From: Orthonyx spaldingii
Lineage: Eukaryota; Chordata; Aves; Passeriformes; Orthonychidae
Direction of reading: 5' to 3'
NCBI GenBank assembly: GCA_013397795.1
Contig: VZTJ01003545.1
Location: 425,769-489,768 of the forward strand
Length of the DNA stretch: 64,000 nt
Of this stretch, positions 38,977-50,500 are shown piece after piece. The translations under genes and the position numbers were made by a program. Position 1 is the stretch's first letter. Each line of letters begins with the position of its first letter. The notes under the pieces are model-generated. The model had not been told where the DNA came from, ran no database searches, and saw nothing but the letters and a program-made list of their open reading frames with translations.

Positions 38977-39348
38977 NNNNNNNNNNNNNNNNNNNNNNNN
39001 NNNNNNNNNNNNNNNNNNNNNNNNNNNNNNNNNNNNNNNNNNNNNNNNNNNNNNNNNNNNNNNNNNNNNNNNNNNNNNNNNNNNNNNNNNNNNNNNNNNN
39101 NNNNNNNNNNNNNNNNNNNNNNNNNNNNNNNNNNNNNNNNNNNNNNNNNNNNNNNNNNNNNNNNNNNNNNNNNNNNNNNNNNNNNNNNNNNNNNNNNNNN
39201 NNNNNNNNNNNNNNNNNNNNNNNNNNNNNNNNNNNNNNNNNNNNNNNNNNNNNNNNNNNNNNNNNNNNNNNNNNNNNNNNNNNNNNNNNNNNNNNNNNNN
39301 NNNNNNNNNNNNNNNNNNNNNNNNNNNNNNNNNNNNNNNNNNNNNNNN
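38977..39348. other. Assembly gap (372 Ns)
   Basis: An unbroken run of N inside the CpG island, flanked by gcagcgcggg on the left and gcgggcgcgc on the right. Extreme GC content and the adjacent hairpin are the likely cause. Additional 5' sequence or an alternative exon could be hidden here. Confidence 0.99.
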
Positions 39349-39623
39349 GCGGGCGCGCAGGTTGCCTCGCAGGCTGCCGTGCCCGGCGTGTCGGGACAGC
39401 CGCCGCTCCGGAGCAGGAATGCAGCCGCGCACCCGCCGCGACGGGCCCCTTAAAGGTACAGCCCGGCTCCGCCGTGGCGCCCCGGGCTACCTGCCTCGCC
39501 TCGGCGGCGACTGGGAGCCCTCCCGGAGCGCCCTAGCACAGCGGGGCCGGAGCAGGAGTGGTACCAAAAATAGTGACGAGGGGAGGGTTTCGCTGCGCTC
39601 TTAGCGAGCCGGGAGGTAGTCCC

Positions 39624-39770
39624 ATGAAGTCTCGCCATGAAAACTTTATCTTTGTGGTTGCTCTGTCAACTGGCATATGCTGTTTCGTCGTCCTGTGTGG
39701 TGGTTCTTTATTTTACAAGTGTGCCCCGTGGAGAAAAAAACATCTAAACGGTTCGCAGAATTGTTTATAA
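39624..39770 (+). other. Possible 48-residue membrane microprotein ORF
   Basis: An ATG at 39624 opens 48 codons ending in TAA. Residues 8-31 (FIFVVALSTGICCFVVLCGG and onward) form one hydrophobic segment, followed by a basic tail with APWRKKH. It lies just past the CpG island edge in LRP4 intron 1, sense strand. No family is recognised. A hydrophobic frame of this size can arise by chance, and no upstream promoter or splice link is evident. Confidence 0.12.
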
Positions 39771-40718
39771 AGAGTTAGAAGGCTTTTGGGGGAGGGGTGT
39801 GAAGAGGGGATACGTACCTCATTTCTCTCTTCACTGCTTTAGCGGCTGCTGTATAATTTCACCCATCCGTTTTCTCCTGTGCTCCTCTGAAATTACAGGA
39901 AGCATTTGCAGTAGTGCTGCTGACCTCCATCATTCTACAAGTATTGCCCCTGGGGCACAATCATAGGGAGTTTGGGTTTCAAGTAATATTGTTTCTCTCC
40001 TAACAAGAAACCTAATTGCAGGCAGCTTTGAAGAATGTGTTAAGCTAGCTTAGATACACAGAACTACAGCCCTCTCTAGTCAGTCTATCAGAAAGCCTGC
40101 TTTTTAGAAGCCAGAAGTACTCTTGAGTTCCCAAATGCCACACAGATACTTAGCTGCCCTCTAGGAGTGAGAAGGATCTAAAAAATAGATCTTAGTGTAG
40201 GTACAGATCTGGATGTGTTTTATTTTGGCTGTTACCCAGGTGCTCCTAGTTAATGTGTCTGGGCTGTTAACAGCCATGTGGGGGACGTCTGATTGTAAAA
40301 TGCAAGTTTGCTAGTAGGTGGTTGTTCCTTGATGTCTCTAGGATGCTTTTATTATGGCAGTTTGTTTCTCTTTCAAGTAGTTTTCCCATCAGTGCACTTT
40401 TGTGTATCCTCTTGTCAGATGACCGTAAGTTTATGATTGGATGTGCCAACTGCTTCCAGAAGTGAATATCCTCTTTCTTTCATTGAAAGATATGTTTTGC
40501 AGTAAGGACACAATTCCTGAGCAATCTTTTTCCTATTTGAAGCAACGAAAAACATGCAGAGATACCAGCATGGAGATAGCAGAGAAAATGCCAAAATTTG
40601 TGATGAGTTGGTGTTCCTCCACTTAGCTAGAAAATTTTCCAAGTTGTCCCTTAGAAGTACCTGCAGGGATGGTGTGCAGCTTCACCATCATAAAGCATCC
40701 ATGGAAGTTGTGATGCCA

Positions 40719-40817
40719 AACAGGTAAATTGTTAGAAGCACTTAGTCATTTCCTACCCTGCTTCCACAACAGGTAAATTGTTAGAAGCACTTAGTCATTT
40801 CCTACCCTGCTTCCACA
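40719..40817 (+). repeat. 49-bp perfect tandem duplication
   Basis: The block starting caggtaaattgttagaagca at 40721 and ending ctgcttccaca recurs immediately at 40770 with period 49 and no mismatch over 99 bases in total. A recent local duplication in LRP4 intron 1, or an assembly error. Confidence 0.97.
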
Positions 40818-42120
40818 CAGGAGCGGGTAAAGCAAACAAGTTGGCGAGACTGACCTTTGACTCTATTGTAGTGGATAGTGGCAGTTCAAACTGGAGAAGT
40901 CTGTGCCAAAAAAACCCCAAACCAACAAAAGAGGTATGCAAGTATCTTGAGCTCTTGGAAAAGTGCATTGCAGGTAAAAACAGGTGTAGGGAGGGAATTT
41001 AATGCTAATGTCATGCACCACTGGTGGCTGGAGTGAAGAAGGACCTGATGTTAAGATGGTCTGTGTTAGTATAAATACAGAATGTCACAGAACCTGTCTG
41101 GCTGATGTGTTTGCTGTTCTGGCTCCTGGAGCTCTGCCAGAAAAATACATAGCTAATATCAGAGCTTCACTTCTGAAACATCCTGACTACATTTTATAGT
41201 TGGAAACCTGAATGTGTTACTTCTGTACAAGTGTGTTTTGCAGTGGGAGTCAATTTCAGCTGCCTGTGCTTGGCATTGCTGTTGGTTCTACAGCTCTCAG
41301 CCAAGTGCAAAGCACCCTTTTTATTATTGTCAACTTGGAGCTGATCATGTTCTACTTCTTGGGCGTGCTGAGAGTGCCAAGGTTTGCTGATGATCAATTT
41401 GGATGATATTCACAGATCTCTTGATCACCTTGAATTATCTTGACTTTCTTTTTTTCCAAAATGGTGATAGCACTGAGTAACATTCCCTATACTTCTAAAA
41501 TGAAGAGCAACGTGCTGCAGGATGGTGACAAGTGGTGGTCTTTTTGTTTTGTTTTTCACAATTCTGTCTACTGAAACAAAGTGAAAAAGCATGTAGCATA
41601 AATCTTCCAGTTAGAAGTTAACATTATTGTTTTATTTATTTAGTGTATATAAGCAATTTTCTTTTATATTCTCTTTCCAGAAGCTTTCAGTTATGTGCTA
41701 TAGCACTGTTTTCTGCAATAGAGGAACTCTTCTTGCGAGTGTGGGTGTATGCAGCAAGAAAATTAATAGGTGCTTAGTTACGTAAAGTGCTTGCATTTCC
41801 AGTGTCTTGTGAACCTTGAAGAGGGATATTCTCTTCCTGTGGGCCACAAAATGTGATATCAGGAAACTTGTAGCTGTTTTTCTACATTGTATTCGTTAAA
41901 GTTACAGAAGAAAAAATGGTTAGATATAAACATTATCCAGTTGTTTGTAGTTCAAACCAGAAAGCAGTACTTGCTGTGTGTTAACTAGAAAAAGAAAGTG
42001 ATTTGCATTTTGTTTTTACTCCTCAACGATCTCCAGACTAGTGAAATTAACATTAAAAAATAGTTAAAACACTAATTCTATGAGAATGATCTCTAGTCTG
42101 ATAGCGCTCTTGAATCTTCC

Positions 42121-42215
42121 TGCACTCTTGTGAAATAGGCAAATATTATCCTTGTTTTGTAAATGTGGGAAGTGAAGTAGAAATTGTCTTGCCCAAGGCC
42201 AACTCCATTTGCCCT
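42121..42215 (+). repeat. MIR SINE fragment
   Basis: The text 'tgaaataggcaaatattatc', 'cttgttttgtaaatgtggga' and 'attgtcttgcccaaggcc' follows the MIR core (gaggtaggtactattatta, ccattttacagatgaggaaa, aagtaacttgcccaaggtca) in order. The clearest ancient SINE in the window; its edges are approximate. Confidence 0.65.
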
Positions 42216-42626
42216 AGAATGCAACTTACCGTTGAACACAATAGAGTATATGCTTCATAACACTTATAAAAGCTGATAAAGAGATATTATCTTAAAAACC
42301 AGTCAAGGTTTTAAAAATAGGTTTATATAGTAAGTACATGTTCTGCACCTTCATTGAATTCCTTTGCTGCTTATGACTAGTGACTATTTTTCTTTTTAAT
42401 AATACATTTCTCTTGCTGATGATCAAAAGATCATAAAACCACAGAGAATTTACTGACTTCCTGTTGGAAAGGGTGAATTGGTAAATAAAGTGTTATTAAA
42501 AGAAATGTAAAAGAAAGGCGGATACTTAATTTCTCTTGTCCTCTGTTATTTCTAGCTTAGCTATTTGTGATGTTTTCTTATAAAGGTTTATATAATAAGA
42601 TAGTATATACATAGACTCAAACTGAC

Positions 42627-42669
42627 CATCTTTTAAGATGAGGCTTTTATCAGGCTTTACCTGATAAAA
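42627..42669. repeat. Two adjacent hairpins
   Basis: CATCTT/AAGATG (42627-42640, 2-base loop) is followed by a 10-bp perfect stem TTTTATCAGG/CCTGATAAAA (42645-42654 with 42660-42669, 5-base loop). They are structurally neat, but no function is indicated. Confidence 0.75.
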
Positions 42670-43140
42670 CATCCAGAGCTGGAGCTCCGGCATATAACAA
42701 ACCCACCCCCTTACATGGCATTACTGTATTTTGTGGCAGTCTGTATTACACACAAATCACAGCAGAAAACACTAAATGTAATTGTCATCCACGAATCTGA
42801 TGTCCTTGATGGTTAGGCTCTTACTTTTGTGTCTGTGGTGCCTGTGGTTCTTTGCCATTGCTATTATATTAGGTATTACTCTTTTATGGGATTTTGTTGT
42901 CTCTACTGAGTGAAAACTGGGCACTGTAATGCTCCTTGAATCTCTTCTTTCTTCTGTCTGTAGATTTCCATTTCCCTGTACTAAAGATAGTAACTGTATG
43001 GATCCAGGGCCTTGTTATTCTGTAGACTTGTGGTTTATTCATGCTGTATATCTGGTTGCTCTGGGACTGTTACCTGGGAGCATTTGACTGCCCTCCTGTT
43101 GTGAGTGAATTCATGTTCAGGTTTTTCAGCTTTCCAGGCA

Positions 43141-43156
43141 TTTTTTTTTTTTTTTT
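43141..43156 (+). repeat. Poly-T tract
   Basis: Sixteen consecutive T residues preceding a tgcctcttatgcag acceptor-like motif in LRP4 intron 1. Confidence 0.9.
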
Positions 43157-44423
43157 GCCTCTTATGCAGAACTGTGTGATAGATGCTGGAGCATTCCAGC
43201 CTGTGAATTTAGTCTGGGGGACTCTTGAGCTGCAGTCAGTCTTTCAGTGAGGAGCAGATCTCCTTGGCTGTTGTGAGCCTAGATGAAAGGAGACTCACTA
43301 TGTCAGGGCAGGAAAATACGTTTTCATAAAGACTTTATTAACATCAAATGGAGCTGATGCTTGTTGACTTTTGTAGTGCAAAATTGTGAATGACTGAAAT
43401 TCCTCATATCAAGGAATGATGTAATGTAATATAGAAGGCAAAGGAAAAAAGGGAATTGAAGTGTCATGAGCCCGATTCTGATGGTATGAGATGTATTAAG
43501 CATTCTGGTATAAGCATGTTAGCACACCTGTGGGTTGAAAAGTAGCAGCAGAAGCTTTGTCAGTCATGAGGTTCTTAGGCGATTAAGTTCTTCTGGTATT
43601 AGCCACCAGTCAACAAGTCACAAACCATTAAGATTAACAGAGAGTAATGTAGATGCATATTCATTGTTTGTTCTGCCAGTTGCAGTTTTGTCAAAAAGAG
43701 TATAACCAAAGACAGCACAGATCTTGTTTTTCAAGCTGTTGTATGTTGATTGCAACTTTCTAGTGTTGCAATACTCAGAAGTAAAAAGCACCAGATTTTT
43801 TTCCCTGAATGGGTTGGAATTAGAATAGAATTCATCTTCTTGTACTATAGTGATGAGGTTGTGTAAAGAATTGTTGTCCAGCAAAGCTTCCAGTAGATAA
43901 CGTATTTGAAGACAGACCCCATATTCTGTAGTGTCAAGGTGGAGTTTTACTCTTGGAGTGAAATATACCAGCAGTGAGACATTATCATGACTCCAGGCAG
44001 GGGAGACCCCTCTCCTGGCTACCAGCATGGTGACTTCCTCCGTATGCCCTAGCAGGGCATAGTCTTCTGTGTCTCTTTGTTACTGCCTGACAGCCCCTCC
44101 CAGCTGCTGGAGCTTTCTGTTTCTATTGCATAGCAGCAGTTCTTTAATCAGAAATCTTGTTAGTATTCAAGGATAATTGATCCGACTCTCTGGTAGGGGG
44201 TGGGGACCCAGCCTTGCATCCTTCTCCTGCTTGCCACCCCCAGTTTGACCCCTGTTGTCTCTTTGTTTTCTCCTGTTAAGTTTGTGCCAGTGATGTGTGT
44301 GTGTGCTGTTTTTCCAAGCAGCCTGAAGTTGGCTGTAACCAAGAGCAGCAGTTAAATAGAGCCCGATTTCCCCGCTTCCTGGCGTTCAGTTGTTCGGCTC
44401 CATTTTCTGGTCTTCTGTGTTTT

Positions 44424-44503
44424 TGATTTGCAGAGAAGGAACTTACTTGGTGCCCCCGGGCATCTCTTAAACCCATTAGAACAAACTCCATTATTTCACT
44501 GTA
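44424..44503 (+). repeat. 80-bp dispersed direct repeat, copy 1
   Basis: Starts tgatttgcagagaaggaact and ends ccattatttcactgta. It is identical over 80 bases to 47448-47527; similarity stops abruptly at both ends. Includes a tttgcag acceptor-like motif. No known repeat family was recognised. Confidence 0.97.
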
Positions 44504-45419
44504 CTTAGAAATCCTCCTCCTTTAGTCCCAGCATCCATCAAAATAATGTATCCTCTGTAAGGCCCTCTGGAAAATGTTTAATAGGATCTTTTCAAACTCA
44601 AGGAGAGTTCCAGTTGGAAAGGGGGAGGGGAGAAGGCTAATGGAAGATCTGACTGTGACTTGCAGTAAGCCTGAACTTGGCCTGTGTCAGCTCTCCCTTC
44701 ACCTCCATGCTGAGGGAAGGCTGAACAGAGCGGATCCAACACTGGGATCAAAGCTGGAAACAAAAGGCTTTGGGAGAAAAATTTCCCGTCTGGCCAAGAG
44801 GCAGCCACACAAAAGTGGTGCATAATTTATCACTCGAGGTTTATTTCTGCTGTGCTCCTTCTGGAGAGAGAAGGAGAAAAGAAGTGACTCTCCTGCTGTT
44901 TTGAAATGGATAAGTGATGGCTTTGGAGATTTGAGGCAGGAAGGAGCTAGAGATACCATGGAAAAACTTTTTCAGTGCGTTATGTACCCAGCTCCTCTCT
45001 TCTCAGACATGGTCGAACATTATTTCTGTTGAGGGGAACCCTATTCTTGCATTTTGAAGTTTCAAAGAATGAGAACTTTTAACTTCTCTGGTAATTTCCA
45101 AATCACAGTGGAGTGGTGTTTCCCTTGGCAAAATCAAGTTCTTTGACTTTCTCAGGTGTTTTTCTTAACTTAAGGGTTCGTCTAGGTGCTGTTACTCTGT
45201 TTAACATGAAGGAAGAGGCTACGTTTGCCCCACAGGGTTTAAAGTCTTAATTGGACATCTGACATCTGATAAGGATCAGGGGTGTGATAATTCTACTGGG
45301 ATAGATAAGGTCAATATTAAAATGGTATCGCTTTCTAATTAAATTTCCTTTAGCTTTGGTTTAATGGGAAAAGCTTCTAAAGTTTTTCATTCCAATCACT
45401 TCTTAGAATGAGGATAGAG

Positions 45420-46120
45420 AGAGGTTTTGAGTAGGAGTTGGCATCAAAGACTACTGGAAGTTGGTAACTGTAAATAAGGATGAGGAAGCAGATGCAAGAG
45501 TAGTGTAAGCCATGAGAAGAAGGTGAGGAGATACAGGAGTATAGATATTAACAGAAGCAAAGATAGGCATTTTGGAAATGAGAGCCAAGGACTTGAGCTG
45601 GCAAAGGAACAGAAGAGTCATGTAAGGAAATCCAAGTGGAGTAATTATGTGGGATCTGATGGCAGAAAGAGTTGTTAATTAGGTAGGATAAAAGATGGAA
45701 ATTTTGAAAGTGAAGATGAGCATTGAGCAGAATTTAACTGCTGAGACAGGGAAAGACTGATTTTACTAATGCTTTAAAGGAGGATGTGACAAATTGTTAG
45801 GAATCCATGACAGTAGAGTCCCTGGCCTAAGGGAGTGATTTTATCAAATATTAGGAGCCTAGCAATAGAGTCAGAGGTGGAAAGGAAGACTATTAGCAGA
45901 ACACTGAGATGGTGAGCCCATGAGAACTCCATCACCACCGCTATCTACAGTGGTGGAACGTGGGATATCTCTGCCTTGGGAGCACATAAGGCAGAAGGAT
46001 TTTTGAGTGGGATGTCCAGGAAGGTATTTTGTCTGGAAGAGTGCATGAAATAGGAGGGCAGAACTGAAGAGAGAAGCTAGAATTTTGGAGGTAATTGCTT
46101 GGACAAAAGCATAAAGTGAG
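45420..46120 (+). other. Purine-rich, C-poor strand-asymmetric block
   Basis: About 700 bases are visibly rich in A and G on the plus strand, with frequent aggaag, gagaag and ggcag words and few C or T runs, unlike the flanks. No ORF or repeat consensus was recognised. It could be a decayed transposon or an asymmetric intronic segment; the edges are by eye. Confidence 0.4.
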
Positions 46121-46525
46121 AATAGGAAATTACTATGGGTTTGGTAAGAAGTCTAGATACAGAAGCAAGTGTAAGTCTGGTGGCAGAAAACTGCACTTTT
46201 CCTGGAAAAGGAGCCTACTTCTCTTCCCCTTCCCCATTAAGAATTGCTGTGTGAAAGAGTGAGTCACTATCTGTGAACTGTTAAAACATAGGCACCTAAT
46301 GTTCTCAGCCTTCTTCTCTGTAAGGCTTGTAAGAAGCATTCTGGGACTATGCAAGGTTGGAGGGAAATACACACTCTGCTCCTTTAGCCTGAATCTCCAG
46401 CTCTGTCAGTTCATTTGACTTGGTGACAGCTAGTAGTGCTGGGAGAGGTTCTTGCTTAAGGTGCAGCTATTCAGTGTATCAGAACTGTCTCGTGGGATCT
46501 AGGATTAGAATAAAATAAAGACGCA

Positions 46526-46568
46526 CCTTCTTTCTTTTTTTTTTTTCTCTCTTTTTTTTTTTCCCTTT
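46526..46568 (+). repeat. Homopyrimidine tract
   Basis: Forty-three consecutive pyrimidines made of T runs broken by single C or short CT groups. A mirror-like, triplex-prone composition. Low-complexity DNA in LRP4 intron 1. Confidence 0.9.
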
Positions 46569-47447
46569 GTGCTCCCACCCAGTTTTAGTTCTGAATTTCC
46601 ATAACTGCTGAATAGTCAAATCCTTTCTTTGCAGCTCTGAGGGCAGGGGAGGAAAAAAAAAAGAGAGAAGTCTCAGGGTTGTAATTTCCTGCTTCTGTTC
46701 CAAGCTTCTGAGGATGAACCAGGAGGTGGGATAATTCTCTGAATTAAAATTGCATTTGTTAAGAGGAAGACAGCTTACTGCTGTCCTTTCTTTGTTATTC
46801 ACACTTTGCCACTTCTTCAGGCTTGACAAATTTAAAAAATGAGGTTTTTGAGGCTTCAGAGACTCTGTTCTCCTCACTGTGATTTTTGAAGCCTGCTACT
46901 CCTGAAAAGCCTGAGTTGATTTTCTTGTGGCTGCAGGACATGCCACTAATTTGTGCTGCCTTTATGAAAGGGCCTTGATCAGCATAGTACCTATTAGCAT
47001 GAGGAAAAACATAATGAGTCTGTCTGTGAGAGAAAACTAGAGAGCTTGTGGCATGGGAAAGGGGAGATAGATTGGAGGCTGCCATTCTGGAGGCTTTAAT
47101 AGCTAAGAAACAGGAGAGAATAGTCATTGGTAAATAGGAATGCTAGAGGGCTATCTGCATTTTTGTCATGGATCTCAAATAGAAGTATTCAGTGTCTAAA
47201 TCTTAGAAAGCATGATGTAGGAGTAAGTGGGAGACTGGGTCGGGAGTCTTTCAAGAACAGTAGTCATTGCTCTGCAAACAGATGTAAGTTTAATACAAGG
47301 AAAGAGCAGGTCGAGTTCAGAGTTGTATGCATGCAGAGATGAAGTGGTGAAGGGAGTTTTCTTGGGCATTGACTTGGAAACAGGGAACAACTGATTTGTC
47401 TGGTTGGTGTGGTTATGGCCCTTTGCTATCTTAGGGAAGGCTGCCTC

Positions 47448-47527
47448 TGATTTGCAGAGAAGGAACTTACTTGGTGCCCCCGGGCATCTCTTAAACCCAT
47501 TAGAACAAACTCCATTATTTCACTGTA
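47448..47527 (+). repeat. 80-bp dispersed direct repeat, copy 2
   Basis: Identical to 44424-44503 over its full 80 bases and in the same orientation, offset by 3,024 bases. Here the flanks are ctgcctc on the left and gatctgac on the right, unrelated to the flanks of copy 1. Which copy is the original cannot be decided from the window. Confidence 0.97.
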
Positions 47528-50500
47528 GATCTGACTTCATCCCTGATCCAGTGAACAGCAGCTGCAAGACAGTGTTGACTCACGAACAGCTGATTGCCGA
47601 GTGGTTGTCTCCACCACAAGGGTGGTAACCTCACGTGTTCCAGTTTGAACTGTCACCACTGATGAATCAATATTGTCTATAGGCCTTTGTTCACTGCGTT
47701 TTTGAGTGTATGGAAGAATTCAGACCTGCAGTCAGTGTCTTCTTAAACAACAGAAGACCTTTAGGCCTTTTGGGTGTAAGCTGTTGGTTTTAGGGGGTTT
47801 GTTTTTGTTGTTTGTTTGTTTTGTTGGGTTTTTTCCTAGGTACAAGGTTCTTTTATCTGGGGAGCAGGTGGATCCCCTGCCTGTGCCTCAACTCCTCTAG
47901 AAGGACAGATTTGTCATCTTTGCATCTTTGGCAGTTATGCTGAGTAATTTCTATGCTACCAGTACTTAAGCAAGAACAGCCTTGGTGTTCCCTGACTTCT
48001 GCAACCTCTGACTACAAACTGGCTTGAAGCAACTTGCTCACTAACAGGAGAAGCCTGATATTTCTCTGAGGTTTCTCTTGTTTGTGACCTGCCTTCTGTG
48101 AACTGGAAGACGAGGAGCTGTAATCTTCTGTTGCTCTTAGTGCAAATTCCAGACTAGAACAAAATAAGAAGATTGCTTAGGTTTAAGTTTTCCAGTCAGT
48201 TGTCCCTAGAAAATCTTGGGCGGTTTTTTGGTACTTCGTCTCTTGCCTTGTTATGGTTAGTTCTTCACCCACAAGTCTTTAGAAGTCCAGGAGCAAACTT
48301 TTAAGCTTGAAAGGAATGTCTGGAACAAAAAGGACAATTCCTGTAATGCTCTGTAGTAACTTCTTCTTGGTTCATTGTGCTGGAGAAGCAAACTTGGTGA
48401 TGGTAATATGTATGCTGGAAGAATAAGAGAAACTCAGATGATTATTTTTTGAGAAAGGACCCGTGAGCAATTTTTGTGATCAGATGCTTTAGAACAGACT
48501 GGCAAGAAAGAGGGGGTGGCAGACACTTGCGTCCTTTAAATGCTTGGCAAAGCCCCGTTTAGCTTAATTGGGTACACAAGGTGAAACCTAACACAGTTAC
48601 AGTATAGAAATAATGTGAGATACAGGGCAAATTAGACCTATGTACAATTCATCAATTGTAGGATAAAAATAAACAGTACTCAGAAGCCTTCGAGCAAGGA
48701 AGGGAGTGAGGCAGAGATGACATCTTTGGTATGTACATCTTGACTTACCCGCTCAGGCGAAACAACCTCTGAGCTCAGGCTTCGATTAAGTGACTGGGAC
48801 AGCTGCCAAAACACCTACGTTTGCTGGCTAATGTACTGCAGTGCATTGGTCCTGCAGGTTAATCTGGGAAAGGCATGGAGTGTTATCTGGGTTTGTCTTG
48901 GTTTTTTTCCTGAACAAGATCATAACAAGATGTTTTGCATCCTGTGCGTCCAGATCTTAAACTAAATGTGGTGGCAATGTTAAAAGTACCTCTTGAGGAG
49001 TTGTGGGGACAGTGGGCCATCGGAGTTACACCCCAGAAGACCAGGTAGCCTAAGGAGCCAGCTTTTCTGATCTTGCAGGCTGCATACCAAAGTCTCTAAG
49101 GTATGTGCTTTATGGCTCCATGCCCTTTAGAGACAAGCCGAAGGGGAGTGGCTCAGAGGAGTGCAATGACAGTAACTTCATAAGGAAAGCATTATCTGTT
49201 GTGGGATGGGACTGAGCTAAGGTGGGCAGACAGCACAGACCCTCTACAGCCCCACACTAATGAGCCTTAGGACCCTTTGCATGCCTAAGGCTCTGTGTGG
49301 CTGTGCTGGCTGTGGAAGTGGCCCTAGCAAGTAGGATGTGTTTCAGCTGCTCAAACTATGAGAACTGAATACAATGCTGAGATTTTCCTCCTATACTAAT
49401 CAAGAGCAAATTAAATATTTGACTCCCACAAGAACCAACTCCAGAGCTCTGTGTGTTCTTCCATTGTAACCAAAGGGAAGTCAACTTTTATTTTCAGATG
49501 TGCAAAGACGTGAAATTACTAGATCTGTGAGATCTGTGTAATGATTGCTACAGAGCAGGACTGGAAGGATTTCCATTGCTGATCTTAGCAGCACCAAAAT
49601 CAATTCTTTTTATGCAGTCTCATCCAAAGCAGCAAAAGTTGTCTCCACCTAAAGGTATAAGAGAACCATAGACTGAAACCAAATGAAAATGTTGTCCATG
49701 CCCATGAAAACATTGTTTCTGGGTTTTGATGCTCCTTTTGAGGCTTAGGAAGCAAACAACTTAATCCAAAATTCGCACAAGAAACTAGTCAGAATCTAAA
49801 CCAGAACACAAGTTACTACAGCAGAAAAAGGAAGTCCAAACCTGCTAGCCAACTAGACTGCCACAAGTTATTGTGCAAAGTTATTCTGCCAGGACATAGT
49901 GCCAAGTGAAATGTGCAAAATCAAGTCAGACTCTCACCAAATACTGAACCAGCATGTGCAATTTGGATTGCAAGTTGGATACAGGGAGAATACCATAAAC
50001 ATTAAATACTGGAATGAGAAGTAAGAGGAGAGGCTGAGAAGAAAATTTTATAATCTTATGAGTAAAATATTAACTATATTAGAGCAAGGAACACTTATCC
50101 TAGTAGAAATGTTATTCTTTGGAACATTTTCATTACTATCCTTAGACTTCATGCCATGTATCCCTTTCTGTTAAAACCTCTGTGGAGACAGGCTCTTCGT
50201 ATGTTGAATCCACTTCTGGAAGAAGCGCAAGCGTGCTGTTTTTTACATGTGGGTAACACTTGCAGAGCTTGTTTTGCCAATAAAAGTGTCTTTGAATTGA
50301 TTGTGGTGGGATGTGGTGCGAGTTCTGATGTAACATGAGGCTCTTTGCAAGTGCAGATTTTGATGAGAACTCATCTCCAAAATCTCTAGTAATTTTGTTT
50401 TCTTGTTGCTGTTGTGAATTGGCTCCTTTCTTTCTGTGGTCCATTGTTGTATGGATGATGTTTGGAAATGAAATGTCTTCCATCTGGTTAAGAAATTTGA

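Larger units (their letters stand above)
38080..39620. promoter_or_regulatory. LRP4: CpG-island promoter of LRP4
   Basis: GC-rich, CpG-dense DNA starts sharply near 38080 and ends near 39620, interrupted by a run of Ns. No TATA box is visible; several GC boxes lie upstream of the LRP4 start codon. The island covers the presumed 5' UTR, exon 1 and the start of intron 1. The long open frames through it on both strands, which also run across the Ns, are composition artefacts. Confidence 0.8.

Noticed and set aside
38032..39604. Long open frames on both strands (466 and 493 codons) through the LRP4 CpG island
   Set aside because: They run through 372 Ns read as codons and through GC-rich DNA where stops are rare. 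Only the 85-bp signal-peptide exon has a start context, a donor and homology.
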